64,000 nt of DNA from Eunapius fragilis (taxonomy: Eukaryota; Porifera; Demospongiae; Spongillida; Spongillidae). The translations under genes were made by a program, and so were the position numbers. How positions within the stretch are numbered: position 1 is the stretch's first letter; each line of letters starts with the position of its first letter. Shown in pieces: positions 27,665-40,029 of this stretch. The stretch spans positions 6,278,970-6,342,969 of the forward strand of contig OY811977.1 of assembly GCA_963681505.1 (NCBI GenBank), read 5' to 3'. The notes below the pieces were generated by a model. It was not told where the DNA came from and did not search any database. It worked only from the letters and a program-made list of their open reading frames with translations.

Positions 27665-27925
27665 TAAGTGATATGGCCATAGGAGGCTTTATACTATGGC
27701 CATGGTGAGGCTTTATACTATGGCCATATGGTGGGGCTTTATACTATGGCCGTAGTGAGGCTTTATTTTATACTATTCCCATGGTGAGGTTTTATACTAT
27801 GGCCATATGGTGAGGTTTTATACTATGGCCATATGGTGAGGTTTTATACTATGGCCATATGGTGAGGCTTTATACTATGGCCATATGGTGAGGTTTTATA
27901 CTATGGCCATATGGTGAGGCTTTAT
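27665..27925. repeat. 26-bp minisatellite
   Basis: About ten units of ggtgaggctttatactatgg plus ccatat, with c/t and spacing variants. It lies 3' of the CABIT gene on the reverse strand. Confidence 0.9.
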
Positions 27926-28046
27926 ACATGATCACAGTCCTAAGGTTAGGAGTGGTATTCCCTGCTACTGTACAGTAGTTAGACAGCTAAGGGAAGTGAG
28001 GCTTTACACAACTGCAAACTGTATTCACCCACAAACACACTTGCAC

Positions 28047-29657
28047 CTGGATGGACCCTTTCAGGCTGTGGACTGTCAACTGTATGCCTAAGATGGCTTC
28101 TCTGAGTTCCCTCATCTCCCTCTCCAGACCATCCAGGGCATTCTGCATGGTGGGATTTGCTCCCTTGTCCCTCCCCAGACCATCCAGGGCATTCGGCATG
28201 GTGGGCGTTGCCCCCTTGTCCCTCCCCAGAGGCAGCGTGTCATCCCGCGCATAGTCGTAAATATCCTGGGGACCGTCGCCATCACGCTTGGAAACGACAT
28301 AGCTGGGTGAGCCACTCACCACCCCATCTTCGCCGGGGAGGGGTAATGGAGGCCGCTGTGGAGGGATGGGGAGGGGGTGTGACACCTTTGGTGACGAGAC
28401 AGATGGGCGTGGCAGCTTAGGCGACAGGAGGAGGGGAGGGGGCGGACGCTTCTGCGATGACGGCGGCGGCGGGGAGACGTGCTGACCCCTCTGGGGGTCG
28501 TCGTCGTCATTATCGTAGAAGTCTTCCTCAGGGGGAGGGGAGGGGGGAGGGGCACCGCTGCCCATCCTGTCGAAGGCACGACCGCTCGAGCTTCTCGCCA
28601 GGTCTGCACTCGCATGGCTGCCAACACTCCCTGTCCTGTCCATACTGTTGCTGCCTGACCTCGAGGACGAAGAACTCGCCACGCCCACCTTGTCACCGGA
28701 CCCGGACACGTCCGCACGCTTGGAACCGGCCTCGGACTTGGACACCCTCACGGGCGTGTCGACGGGGAGTTCGAAGGTCGCGTCCCCGGTGCCTTCGGTC
28801 GCCGCGACGACCAGCACGGCCCTGGATACGACCCTCTCCAGCACGAGGACCTTGGATGTGAGGAGGGGGTGGTGCCTGGGGAGCCCCGCCCCCTGGTTGG
28901 GCTGCACAAAGGGGACGACCATGGTGGGAAAGGGGTGAGGGACGTGGGTAACAACGTCGGCCAACGTCATCTTCACCCGCTCGGGAAGAGTGGTGAAGCC
29001 GCAGTCGCAGTGCCTCCCCACGCTCTTGGTGCAGCGACGGGTGACGCTGTACGCCTGGAACGCCGGGCCCTTCCGGAGGGACCCTTTGGACTTGAGCTCC
29101 CTCATGACCAGGACCTCGTTCTCCTCCAGGCAGCCGTCGGGGAACCTGCTCTTGTAGCCCCCCAGGGTGCACACGGCCGCCGGGGTCATGTGCTGCTTCA
29201 TGATGTCTTCGGCCGATGCGTATTGGACCCCCGCGAGGGCCTGCGGGAGGGTCAAGGCGGGGGTGTGGTGGACTACGCCGAAGAGGATGGGGGAGTCTAG
29301 GGGGAGGAGGTGGTGGGAGGAGGAGGAGGAGGAGGACAATGGTGGTTGTGGTGGTGGTGGTGTTGTGTTCTGTTGCTCCGAGGGGTCTCTCAGGGACGCA
29401 CACTTCTGTTCCAGCACTGCCCGCACCACGTACTGCTGCCCCTGGCAGAGGCTGACCCCGCCCACGTTGTAGGAGGTGCAGGCGGTCATGGTGGTGGGGA
29501 GGGTGGAGGCGTGTTGGGTGACAAAGGAGGCGAGGGTCATGGAGGTGGAGGTGTCGTAGCCGGCCGTGCTCAGCTTGGCGAGGGGTTTGGGGCCCAGTGG
29601 GGGGGCGTCACCCAGCTTGTCGCTGTGGACATAGTCGTACATCTCTTCTGGTTCCAT
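28047..29657 (-). CDS. CABIT-domain signalling adaptor (THEMIS/GAREM type), partial
   Basis: One large reverse-strand exon codes about 537 residues from ATG 29657 to a likely donor at 28047 (CAG|GTGCAA). Unspliced, the frame runs to 27987. Residues about 40-265 form a CABIT domain (start SMTLASFVTQHASTLP, end FTTLPERVKMTLADV), interrupted by a low-complexity PPPPQPPLSSSSSS loop. The rest is Ser- and Pro-rich, with tyrosines in acidic settings (EEMYDYV, EEDFYDNDDDD, QDIYDYARDD) and proline tracts. It ends in a short coiled-coil-like stretch (LEREMRELREAI). Animal CABIT proteins couple receptors to GRB2 through phosphotyrosines and proline motifs; the same role is inferred here. The start may instead be an upstream exon, since cacag at about 29676-29680 could be an acceptor after the CATA repeat. 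GC content is above that of neighbours. No SAM domain is seen. Confidence 0.75.
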
Positions 29658-29688
29658 AGGAGGAGGTGGGGTAGAGTGCTGTGTATGC

Positions 29689-29910
29689 ATGTATGTATGT
29701 ATATATGTATGTATGTATATGTGTGTATGTATGTATGTATGTATGTATGTGTGTATGTATGTATGTATGTATGTATGTATGTATGTATGTATGTATGTAT
29801 GTGTGTATGTATGAGTGTATGTATGTATGTATGTATGTATGTATGTATGTATGTATGTATGTATGTATGTATGTATATATGTTTGTATGTATGTATGTAT
29901 GTGTGTAGGT
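29689..29910 (+). repeat. (TATG)n microsatellite
   Basis: About 220 bases of tatg/tgtg units immediately 5' of the CABIT gene's first coding block. It stays open as repeated YIHT or VCMY text, which is not credible protein. Confidence 0.97.
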
Positions 29911-29939
29911 AAATAAGTATAGTGTATACAGTGCACGTG

Positions 29940-31160
29940 TGGGTGTGTGCATAATTCCTACGCGATCAATCTGATCGCAACATAACCAATTGAATGTATA
30001 CGCCCCCTTAGTACGTCCAGGTAGGTTTTTCTTTCCCTTAGCGGCACAGGTCCAGCAGCGCGCACCAACCGCTCGCGGAACGATGGGGAAGGGGGGTGGG
30101 GCCCTCTCACCTTCCTAAAGTTTGGTCGCGCAGGCTAGCCAATCCTACTCACTGAGGTGCGTCCACAAAAGAGTTCATACTGCTAAATGTTATTCATGAA
30201 GCTCCGGCAAAGGCAATTCAAGCGTAATCACGCAGAGCGCTGGCAGTGGAGCGCTAGTCATGCCCCGCATCTGCTGCGGCGGCTGGTCTAAAGTGTATAG
30301 CTTCACATATTAGTACCCGGTAAATCAAATTAATATGTGCGTCAAATAGAATTAGAAGCGTGTAATTTTAACTTATACACTTACATATTTAAATCCAAAG
30401 ATATTGATAATAGTAAATCTACAGGCGTGGTGGGTAAATTCCCACCCACCATCAGGACACGTACACCACGATACAGTTTGTACGTTAAAATTTGGCTGTG
30501 TAGATCAATTTGGTTTAAACCAGGGGCTAATTGTAAGTACTTACTGAGCTTAATTCTCAGTGATTTAAATCAAGTGATTTTATAGTAGTATCGTATAGCC
30601 ATGTCATTGATCATGGCTTTTCAGTGAGGAATGCACGAAAGGTTGTCTGGTCACTTCATCTACAGTGTGCAGGTCATGGCACACATACCGGACAGGCTGT
30701 TTGCTGATCCATTGTCCTCAAATATGGGGTGGATGGTTTTACACCCTCCCTCCAGCTACTGAGGCAGCAGTTTGATTTGCGTGGTCATTTTATTCCACGC
30801 TCTTTATTACGCAGGTAGACCTGGGGACCAGATGATCGTCATTGCATGTCTCTCAATTTGTCCCTAAGCTGCATGAGCCCTAAGCAGCACTTTGTCTTCT
30901 TGAATCTGGAGAGGAGATGGGGGGGGGAACTACTGGGAATTCCCCCACCCCCCCTCCCAGACTGGGCTGACCTAAATAATATTCATTCAGGGCATACATA
31001 CGGCAGCATAGTAATAACATGTAGATAGAACCAGTTAATATTATATTTCTCCCTCTCCCCCACCCCACACCACCCCACACCTCCCCCCCTCGCTGTGTAC
31101 TGTTGTAACTTCCGTTGCCTTTCAATCTATGAACATGGTGTTGTACAACGGTGCCTCTTG
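29940..31160. other. Intergenic, nothing firm
   Basis: Covers the region 5' of the CABIT gene. No promoter element, RNA gene or coding block is convincing. Confidence 0.3.
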
Positions 31161-31169
31161 CTGCTCTCA

Positions 31170-31510
31170 GAGGGGACCTCCCCTATGGAGGGGACCTCCC
31201 CCAACACATCTTCACACTGCATCTGTGGGAAACCATTTACCATAGGACATGCACACTTCGGAGGTTGTCCAACTCTACACACAAATGAAATACGGAATAT
31301 CTCTGCTAATCTATTGTCTCAAGTTTGCCTCAATGTGAACCAACCCCACAACCAGTTACTGGAGAAAGCCAGCTTAAACCTAACCTAGTCGCTGCCATCA
31401 CTGACACAGGAGCAAGATTCGATATCACAGCTGACGGTTTCTGGGGGTGACCATTAAAAAAAAAATTTTTTTTTTTTTGATGTCAAGAGTTCTTAATCCA
31501 CTTTTCCCAT
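31170..31510 (+). mobile_element. LINE fragment, RT C-terminal region (second subfamily)
   Basis: The forward strand gives SHCICGKPFTIGHAHFGGCP, TNEIRNISANLLSQVCLNV, then in another frame TDTGARFDITADGFWG and FFDVK. These match the CPCGK...EHALSC...RHNE and DI.ARGFWG...FFDVRV blocks of a non-LTR element common in sponges. A 20-base A/T run splits the last block. Confidence 0.7.
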
Positions 31511-32810
31511 CCAACACCCACACCTATTGATTTCCACTTCTCCTACTCTCACCTCCGCTCATCCATCCTATGCATCCGAGGGACTCGTTCATCAAAGGGG
31601 CATGTACCGTGCAGTGTCCCTCTCTCAGTAGAGCTAGTGCATAGTGAATCTAGGTTCACTTTGGCCTAGAAATCAGTCGATCAGAATTTGCTGCTGATAA
31701 ATGCCATTTAGTCAAATTATAGAACACGTGTTAATACGGTGATGTAATACATCCGCAAAAAAATACTATTTCCATTATTCCAGGCCTCACCTTCCACCCT
31801 CCCCCCTCCCTTCTCTCCTCCTTCTTCCTACCTCATAATCCCTGGATACAAGGCTGTAGATAAGGGCCCCCCACTCCCCAAAATTTCTGCATTTATTAAA
31901 ATTGTAATGGCATAATTATTAAAGTTGTATAAACGAATAATGACATTCAGACCTATTCTGCCCCCCTTCCCCCCCAAAGCTATAAAAGTTATCTATGATC
32001 CTGGGATATCCCTGGTGATTCTAGGATTTTTCCAGTAATGAATTAGATTATGGACAAAATGCAGGAATCGCCAGCAATACTGTAGACCGTGTGTGCCAGA
32101 CCTTAATACAGTAAATCATATTCATTTCAGATCGACTCTTAAATGTCCTCACAGCACAAAAGCAAAACCGATTGATTCCAATAATAGCACCCACAGATCA
32201 GGTTAAAAGGTTAACAGCCGTGCAATCTAACCAGCCCACCCTGCATGCTATTACCACTCTGATATATCACCCATCACACTCTACCGTATAGCCATGATAC
32301 TACCTACTTAGACCTACAGATTAGGTTACCATGTAAAAAAGCATTTTCAGACTACAATAGGAAGACTACATGAAACCATCCTAAAGGAGGCAGGATTCCC
32401 TCATTCTCTTGCCTTGACAATGGATTCTAGGTATGCTAGACTATCAGAAAGCAATAAATGCCTAGGCAGGTAGGTGCTGACTGGAATGGGCAAACTAGGC
32501 TTTGAACTATGCAGGGCTGGGATGGTGGAAGGCCATCTATAGGTCTTGCAGGAAGGCATTTTGTTACATGGTATAGCAATATGGTTGGTTTGTTTGCATC
32601 CTTATTTGGTGAAAATTATCACATACATGTAACTTACGGTAGGGGGGGGGGGGAGGGAGATGCACCCCTTACTATATATGGGAATAGATGGTTACGTACT
32701 ACATCGATCACTGTGCCATTTGTAAAAGATGACAAGGACAAGCGAAAATGGAACAGCTTATGTAAACATACACCCTTTACATACCTCTGAGATCCCAAGT
32801 ACACCTCCAT
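31510..32810. other. Intergenic, nothing recognised
   Basis: A CT-rich stretch at 31785-31830 and a G run at 32642 only. Open frames are short and unmatched. Confidence 0.3.
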
Positions 32811-32811
32811 C

Positions 32812-32945
32812 CCTCATCTAACCCTCACCTCACACACCCTCCACTCCTCACCTCCCACACCCTCCACCCCTCACCTCCCACACCCTCCACCCCTCACCTC
32901 CCACACCCTCCACCCCTCACTTCACACACCCTCCACCCCTCACCT
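32812..32945. repeat. 24-bp minisatellite
   Basis: About five units of cacaccctccacccctcacct plus ccc. Confidence 0.85.
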
Positions 32946-33274
32946 AACTCTCACTCCACATCTCAGTCTCTTAGTGGCCACCTCACTTTAACGGCCATTT
33001 CTTGTGTGTCTTGGGTAGGTTATAGCTCTGCAACATTATTCTCCGAATTAGCCCGGGCTTATAGCGGGAAAAGCAGGCATCCCTGGAACCAAGCTCATGG
33101 CAAATCTCAATTTTAACTGAAGCCATTCCCCAACCATGTGTTATGACCAACTATCGTCAAATTGAAGCCAATAGACGACACATACCAACAACAAAATACA
33201 CAGTCCACAGCGCTAACAACAGCACCAATGCAGGCTAGCTTTGGCAACAAGGTAGGTCATGGCCGTGGGCGTGG

Positions 33275-33370
33275 CTATTGATTCCATGCAAACTTCCTCA
33301 GTTGCTTGTTCACGTCTTCAGTGGCCCACTTGTATCCACTGTCAGGAGCAGAGGATTTGGGGTCTTGTCT
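33275..33370 (-). CDS. Putative terminal exon, unknown gene
   Basis: On the reverse strand the acceptor tttgcag is followed by 31 residues, RQDPKSSAPDSGYKWATEDV then NKQLRKFAWNQ, and a stop at 33275-33277. The text is non-repetitive and looks like protein. The rest of the gene should lie upstream on the reverse strand (33.4-35.3 kb). Exon-like islands at about 34430-34555 and 35043-35215 are candidates, but I could not join them. No family is recognised. Confidence 0.35.
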   Translation of the reverse strand, partial: RQDPKSSAPDSGYKWATEDVNKQLRKFAWNQ

Positions 33371-33959
33371 CTGCAAAGGGAATGAATAAACTGTATTACA
33401 AGTCCCCACCGTAAAATTAAGCAATTGCATCTGTGAACGTTTCATGAGCTTTTTCAACATCTTGAGACATAAAAAGGTATGACAATTGTATTTTAAAGGT
33501 ACTCAGAAACTTTCACTGGCGTGGAGTTATAGAGGCAGGGGTGTGTGGCAGGGGGGTGTGGCAGGGGTGTGTGGCAGGGGTGTGTGGCTTATACATCCAT
33601 TGTACATGTAGTACTGTTAACTCTACATAGGAGGACAACGTAACAGGAGGGCAGGGTAGAAATAACTGTCCGACATTGGACAGCAATTCCACTTTTGTCT
33701 TTGCAATGTCTGGACAGTTTGACTGAACAAATTTTTAATTAAATTCAGTAATGTGTACTGTTGTCTTTATATGGCCACAGCAAGTATTCATTTAAACTCA
33801 ATGTGCAAGTACTACATTTGTACACAGGCATGTTCATTAAATTTACACACCTCATGTATTCACAAACCTCTAATCCTTCTCCTCTCTCTCACACTTACCT
33901 TTTTACAGTCACATAACCTTTTACTAACTGACAAACTCATTTACATACCCCCCCCTCAA

Positions 33960-34320
33960 TTGGAACACCCCCCCAAGGGAACACATACACCTGTCCCTCC
34001 CCCAAGGGCACACATACACTCTCTCCCCTCCCCCAAGGGCACACATACACCTCTCCCCTCCCTCCAAGGGCACACATACACCTCTCCCCTCCCCCAAGGG
34101 CACACATACACCTCTCCCCTCCCCCAAGGGCACACATACACCTCTCCCCTCCCCCAAGGGCACACGTACACCTCTTCCCTCCCCCAAGGGAACACATACA
34201 CCTCTCCTGTCCCCCAAGGGCACACATACACCTCTCCCCTCCCCCAAGGGCACACATACACCTCTCCCCTCCCTCAAGGGCACACATACACCTCTCCCCT
34301 CCCCCAAAGGCCATACTTAC
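33960..34320. repeat. 30-bp minisatellite
   Basis: Twelve units of the form cccaagggcacacatacacc plus tctcccctcc. Both strands read open across it because the unit length is a multiple of three and lacks stops in some frames. CA-rich microsatellites follow at 34370-34410 and 34688-34712. Confidence 0.93.
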
Positions 34321-34854
34321 ACTTCTCACACCTACTGCATTGACGGAGCCTGTGTCCCACCCACCTGCACACACACACACATACACATGCACACACACAC
34401 ACACACACTTTAACTCCAGAACATATTGCCAGCCAAAGTATGAAGCTACATGTAGTGGTAGTGCCCAATGTGATTGTGGGCGTACTCTTTCCTCTATTGC
34501 CATGGTTACGAGGTATGCAATGTTGATGAACTGCATACCACTACAAAGTTTACATGTAAGCAATAAAAATAAATACTGATGGTCACCCACGGCAACTGTA
34601 CCAAAGATATCGTTGTGTGCCCATGACAATACACATAACACAAAGTCACATACCCACACATAAATACACCCACCCACCCACAAACACAAACACACACACA
34701 CACACACACACAGCTGTGGGCATAATTCTTCTGATGCTTAAAACCTGAACACTTTATGGTGATGCAATCAGGAGGTTGTGACTACACCAGCGGCTTTAAG
34801 GGTATGCCATTACAGGATGTGGCCTAAGCTGTGAGGGCTTACCTCACCGCAGGG

Positions 34855-35010
34855 TGGGTGGAGGGGACATGTGTGGAGGGGATATGTGTGGTGAGGAGAT
34901 ATGTGTGAAGGGGACATGTGTGGAGGGGACATGTGTGGTGAGGAGATATGTGTGAAGGGGACATGTGTGGAGGGGAGATGTGTGGTGAGATATGTGTGAA
35001 GGGTGTGGAA
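34855..35010. repeat. Degenerate minisatellite
   Basis: Repeated gtgtggaggggacatgtgtg and gtgaggagatatgtgtgaag units. Confidence 0.85.
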
Positions 35011-35042
35011 CCACTTGCTATTCACATCATAGAATATCTGCT

Positions 35043-35215
35043 CGGGGTGGTGACCTGTCCACACAGCTGTACCCCCTGCCCCTCTGCAGGTTGGGTCAGG
35101 GGCAGGAATGCTCCCTTGCATATTTCCAGGTGGTCGTGTTGCACAAGAACCAGTAACACTACAAATGTATACTGATACCTCCACACAAAGGTCAGGGGCA
35201 CTCCACATGTAGGGT
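35043..35215 (-). CDS. Exon-like ORF, unknown
   Basis: The reverse strand after ttggtag reads DPTCGVPLTFVWRYQYTFVV, then HDHLEICKGAFLPL and GQGVQLCGQ, with a possible donor (CAG|GTCACC). A second frame is also open, with CVEVSVYICSVTGSCATRPP. The cysteine pattern hints at an extracellular domain, but no family is clear. It may belong with the terminal exon at 33275-33370. Confidence 0.2.
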
Positions 35216-35279
35216 CAGCTACCAACACACTACTGACAAGGGTTCACGCAACACTACATGAGGGGGGGGGGGGGGGGGC

Positions 35280-35465
35280 CTGTGGAGGAGGGATGGATGG
35301 AGGAATAAGGATGGGGAGGAGGGATGGACAGAGGCATAGATAGAGGCATAAGGATGGGGAGGAGGGATGGATAGAGGCATACGTATGGGAGGAGGGATGG
35401 ACGGAGGCATAAGGATGGGGAGGAGGGATGGATGGAGGCATAAGGATGGGGAGGAGGGATGGACA
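35280..35465. repeat. G-rich minisatellite, about 31 bp
   Basis: Units of ggaggagggatggacagagg plus cataaggatgg, preceded by a G run of about 17 at 35262-35278. Confidence 0.85.
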
Positions 35466-35741
35466 GATGGGGAGGATGCTTAAGCCTCTGGTGTGCATGT
35501 CCCAGAATTCAGAAAACCTCTCTCCATGACACCCTTGTTCCTCCCTCCCTCCCTCCCTCCTCCCCACCCACCACTGGGCAGCGATGTGGCAATGACACAA
35601 AAAATCCACACCAAACAACCATTCAACCCCCACATCCCCCACCCTGCCAAGATTGGGGAATGGTAAACATTGAAAGTAAATATGCATGACACACATAACA
35701 GTCACACAGTCATGTGTGTTCCCTCCGCTACACACAGAAGC

Positions 35742-35970
35742 ACAACTCAGAGGGATGGGGAGGAGGCCAAACACAGGGATGGGGAGGAGGCAAAACATAG
35801 GGATGGGGAGGAGGCCAAACACAGGGATGGGGAGGAGGCCAAACACAGAGATGGGGTTGAGGCCAAACACAGGGATGGGGAGGAGGCCAAACACAGGGAT
35901 GGGGAGGAGGCCAAACACAGGGGTGGGGTTGAGGCCAAACACAGGGATGGGGAGGAGGCCAAACACGAGG
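35742..35970. repeat. 24-bp minisatellite
   Basis: About nine and a half units of cacagggatggggaggaggc plus caaa. Open on both strands without being credible protein. Confidence 0.93.
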
Positions 35971-36042
35971 CCCCCACTGTCCACACAATGGTGCTAAAAA
36001 AAGAAGGGACGTGGTACATGTATGTATTAAGTAAGGCTCCAC

Positions 36043-38783
36043 GCGCTCACATGCGTATGAGGGCACACTACATACCGCTGAGCTCACACGCGTATGAGGG
36101 CACACTACATACCGCTGAGCTCACACGCGTATGAGGGCACACTACATACCGCTGAGCTCACATGCGTATGAGGGCACACTACATACCGCTGAGCTCACAC
36201 GCGTATGAGGGCACACTACATACCGCTGAGCTCACACGCGTATGAGGGCACACTACATACCGCTGAGCTCACACGCGTATGAGGGCACACTACATACTGC
36301 TGAGCTCACATGCGTATGAGGGCACACTACATACCGCTGAGCTCACACGCGTATGAGGGCACACTACATACCGCTGAGCTCACACGCGTATGAGGGCACA
36401 CTACATACCGCTGAGCTCACATGCGTATGAGGGCACACTACATACCGCTGAGCTCACACGCGTATGAGGGCACACTACATACCGCTGAGCTCACATGCGT
36501 ATGAGGGCACACTACATACCGCTGAGCTCACACGCGTATGAGGGCACACTACATACCGCTGAGCTCACACGCGTATGAGGGCACACTACATACCGCTGAG
36601 CTCACATGCGTATGAGGGCACACTACATACCGCTGAGCTCACACGCGTATGAGGGCACACTACATACCGCTGAGCTCACACGCGTATGAGGGCACACTAC
36701 ATACCGCTGAGCTCACACGCGTATGAGGGCACACTACATACCGCTGAGCTCACACGCGTATGAGGGCACACTACATACTGCTGAGCTCACACGCGTATGA
36801 GGGCACACTACATACCGCTGAGCTCACATGCGTATGAGGGCACACTACATACCGCTGAGCTCACACGCGTATGAGGGCACACTACATACCGCTGAGCTCA
36901 CACGCGTATGAGGGCACACTACATACCGCTGAGCTCACACGCGTATGAGGGCACACTACATACCGCTGAGCTCACATGCGTATGAGGGCACACTACATAC
37001 CGCTGAGCTCACACGCGTATGAGGGCACACTACATACCGCTGAGCTCACACACGTATGAGGGCACACTACATACCGCTGAGCTCACACACGTATGAGGGC
37101 ACACTACATACCGCTGCGCTCACACACGTATGAGGGCACACTACATACCGCTGAGCTCACACGCGTATGAGGGCACACTACATACCGCTGAGCTCACACA
37201 CGTATGAGGGCACACTACATACCGCTGAGCTCACATGCGTATGAGGGCACACTACATACCGCTGAGCTCACACACGTATGAGGGCACACTACATACCGCT
37301 GAGCTCACATGCGTATGAGGGCACACTACATACCGCTGCGCTCACACACGTATGAGGGCACACTACATACCGCTGAGCTCACATGCGTATGAGGGCACAC
37401 TACATACCGCTGAGCTCACACGCGTATGAGGGCACACTACATACCGCTGAGCTCACACGCGTATGAGGGCACACTACATACCGCTGAGCTCACATGCGTA
37501 TGAGGGCACACTACATACCGCTGAGCTCACACACGTATGAGGGCACACTACATACCGCTGCGCTCACATGCGTATGAGGGCACACTACATACCGCTGAGC
37601 TCACACGCGTATGAGGGCACACTACATACCGCTGAGCTCACATGCGTATGAGGGCACACTACATACCGCTGAGCTCACACACGTATGAGGGCACACTACA
37701 TACCGCTGAGCTCACACGCGTATGAGGGCACACTACATACCGCTGAGCTCACACGCGTATGAGGGCACACTACATACCGCTGAGCTCACACACGTATGAG
37801 GGCACACTACATACTGCTGAGCTCACACACGTATGAGGGCACACTACATACCGCTGAGCTCACACGCGTATGAGGGCACACTACATACCGCTGAGCTCAC
37901 ACACGTATGAGGGCACACTACATACCGCTGCGCTCACACGCGTATGAGGGCACACTACATACCGCTGAGCTCACACGCGTATGAGGGCACACTACATACC
38001 GCTGAGCTCACACACGTATGAGGGCACACTACATACCGCTGCGCTCACACACGTATGAGGGCACACTACATACCGCTGAGCTCACACACGTATGAGGGCA
38101 CACTACATACCGCTGAGCTCACACACGTATGAGGGCACACTACATACCGCTGAGCTCACACGCGTATGAGGGCACACTACATACCGCTGAGCTCACATGC
38201 GTATGAGGGCACACTACATACCGCTGAGCTCACACACGTATGAGGGCACACTACATACCGCTGAGCTCACACGCGTATGAGGGCACACTACATACCGCTG
38301 AGCTCACATGCGTATGAGGGCACACTACATACCGCTGAGCTCACACGCGTATGAGGGCACACTACATACCGCTGCGCTCACATGCGTATGAGGGCACACT
38401 ACATACCGCTGAGCTCACACGCGTATGAGGGCACACTACATACCGCTGCGCTCACATGCGTATGAGGGCACACTACATACCGCTGAGCTCACACACGTAT
38501 GAGGGCACACTACATACCGCTGAGCTCACACACGTATGAGGGCACACTACATACTGCTGAGCTCACACACGTATGAGGGCACACTACATACCGCTGAGCT
38601 CACACGCGTATGAGGGCACACTACATACCGCTGAGCTCACATGTGTATGAGGGCACACTACATACCGCTGAGCTCACATGCGTATGAGGGCACACTACAT
38701 ACCGCTGAGCTCACATGTGTATGAGGGCACACTACATACCGCTGAGCTCACATGCGTATGAGGGCACACTACATACCGCTGCG
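36043..38783. repeat. 37-bp satellite array, about 74 copies
   Basis: Head-to-tail units of gctgagctcacacgcgtatg plus agggcacactacatacc, nearly identical over 2.74 kb. Variation is confined to few positions: acgcg, atgcg or acacg after the ctcac, and gagctc or gcgctc. There are no spacers, so it is not a CRISPR array. The first 27 units use only acgcg and atgcg; the other types begin at about 37042. Confidence 0.97.
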
Positions 38784-39354
38784 CGCAACCAAATTTTTTA
38801 AGGCTCTGGAATGCCAATAACACACTCCCACCCTATCATTCCTGGGGTTATATAACTGCACACCTTGGGTGCACAGTGCACAACAAAATTCCGTTCGGTC
38901 ATTGAAGGAACGTAGATACATGTAACGGTACTGGCACATAAACCCTCTTTGCAATGGGTCTAGAGGTAAGTACCCGAAGGCTTAAATCTTATTAGTACAA
39001 TGTACATGTAAAACAAACGGTGCTAGCATAGCTATCCATTATGCTCCGAACGCAGCAAACTGAAGTACAGCTCTACCAGTACCGCTTGTTTTACACACAT
39101 CAACAGGGTCAGGGTTCAGATGTTACTAATCCCTGCACCATCCTAAAAGGACTTGTACCATATATACCAGTACCAATAAATCTAACTTTACTTCACCCCA
39201 GGGGATGACAAACTTCAAAGGACGTGGGAACACTGCCATCACATGTCCCCTCCTACCAACCACCTGAAGTGATGATTGCTCAAAGTGATGGTGCGAAGAT
39301 GACAGCTGTGAAGGTGATGATTAGGACAGTGAGGTGTGAAGCATGTGCTTGAGA

Positions 39355-39450
39355 AGTGAAGGAGGAACATGAAGGTATGGACCCACATGAAGGTATGGAC
39401 CCACATGAAGGTATGGACCCACATGAAGGTATGGGCCTACATGAAGGCAT
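39355..39450. repeat. 18-bp minisatellite
   Basis: Four to five units of gaaggtatggacccacat. A (CA)n run follows at 39583-39650. Confidence 0.85.
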
Positions 39451-39818
39451 ACTTCCCACTCAGGTGGGAAACCACACATTTAGCTTGTGGGTTGACTGTA
39501 CAATAGGTCATGCAAACCTTATGAGTAATCAACAATCACATCATTTACAGGTATATTTACACACATCTGAAGCAGACCATACACACACACACACACATAC
39601 ACACACACCCACACACACATACACACACATACACACACACACACACCATGTCGCCAGCATGCCTTTGGTAGCAATATGAAATCAAGCTGCTACAAGAACT
39701 TGTGTGGTATTGTGTACAGGGTGGGGTCGTACAGGGTGTTGTGCACAGGGGTGTGATCGTACAGGGTGTGGCCGCAATGTTTGTGGCCACAAGGATAAGC
39801 AACAGGGAGTGCTTTACA

Positions 39819-40029
39819 GGTGTGGTACTGAGGATGGCGCCAAGTGAACATGGCCAACGAGTTTCCACACAACAGCAAATCAAAGTCACTGTAGCTGACT
39901 TAATTCCCTGTGGTATCCAACTGTATCCGGCCGGAACCAGGCACGTAATTTTAGTCTTCACGGTTGAACCAACTCCTGGGGCGGCATGTAGCCATGCCCC
40001 ACACAGTTTGAAGGACCAAATGGCCAGGG
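39819..40029 (+). CDS. Putative internal exon, unknown secreted-like protein
   Basis: The forward strand after the acceptor gctttacag reads VVLRMAPSEHGQRVSTQQQI, KVTVADLIPCGIQLYPAGTR and VEPTPGAACSHAPHSLKDQM, ending at a good donor (agg|gtaaga). An upstream block at 39472-39550 (FSLWVDCTIGHANLMSNQQS) also sits between an acceptor and a donor. The pattern of beta-strand-like text with two cysteines loosely resembles an NTR-type fold, but I cannot assign it. Confidence 0.28.

Noticed and set aside
28316-29472. Several forward and reverse ORFs within the CABIT exon
   Set aside because: They are shadow frames of GC-rich coding sequence; only the reverse frame shows domain structure.
29608-29952. 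N-terminal extension of the CABIT ORF through the CATA repeat
   Set aside because: The added residues are only YIHT repeats; the credible start is ATG 29657 or an exon junction near it.
33753-34707. ORFs of 127-256 codons over the 30-bp minisatellite
   Set aside because: Translation is repeat text (GEGRGVCVPL and frame variants) without splice or family support.
35670-36134. Forward ORF of 154 codons rich in KHRDGEEA
   Set aside because: It is the 24-bp minisatellite read in frame, then the satellite array.
36043-38783. CRISPR-like array of regular repeats
   Set aside because: Units are directly contiguous with no unique spacers, and the surroundings are animal genes. It is a tandem satellite.
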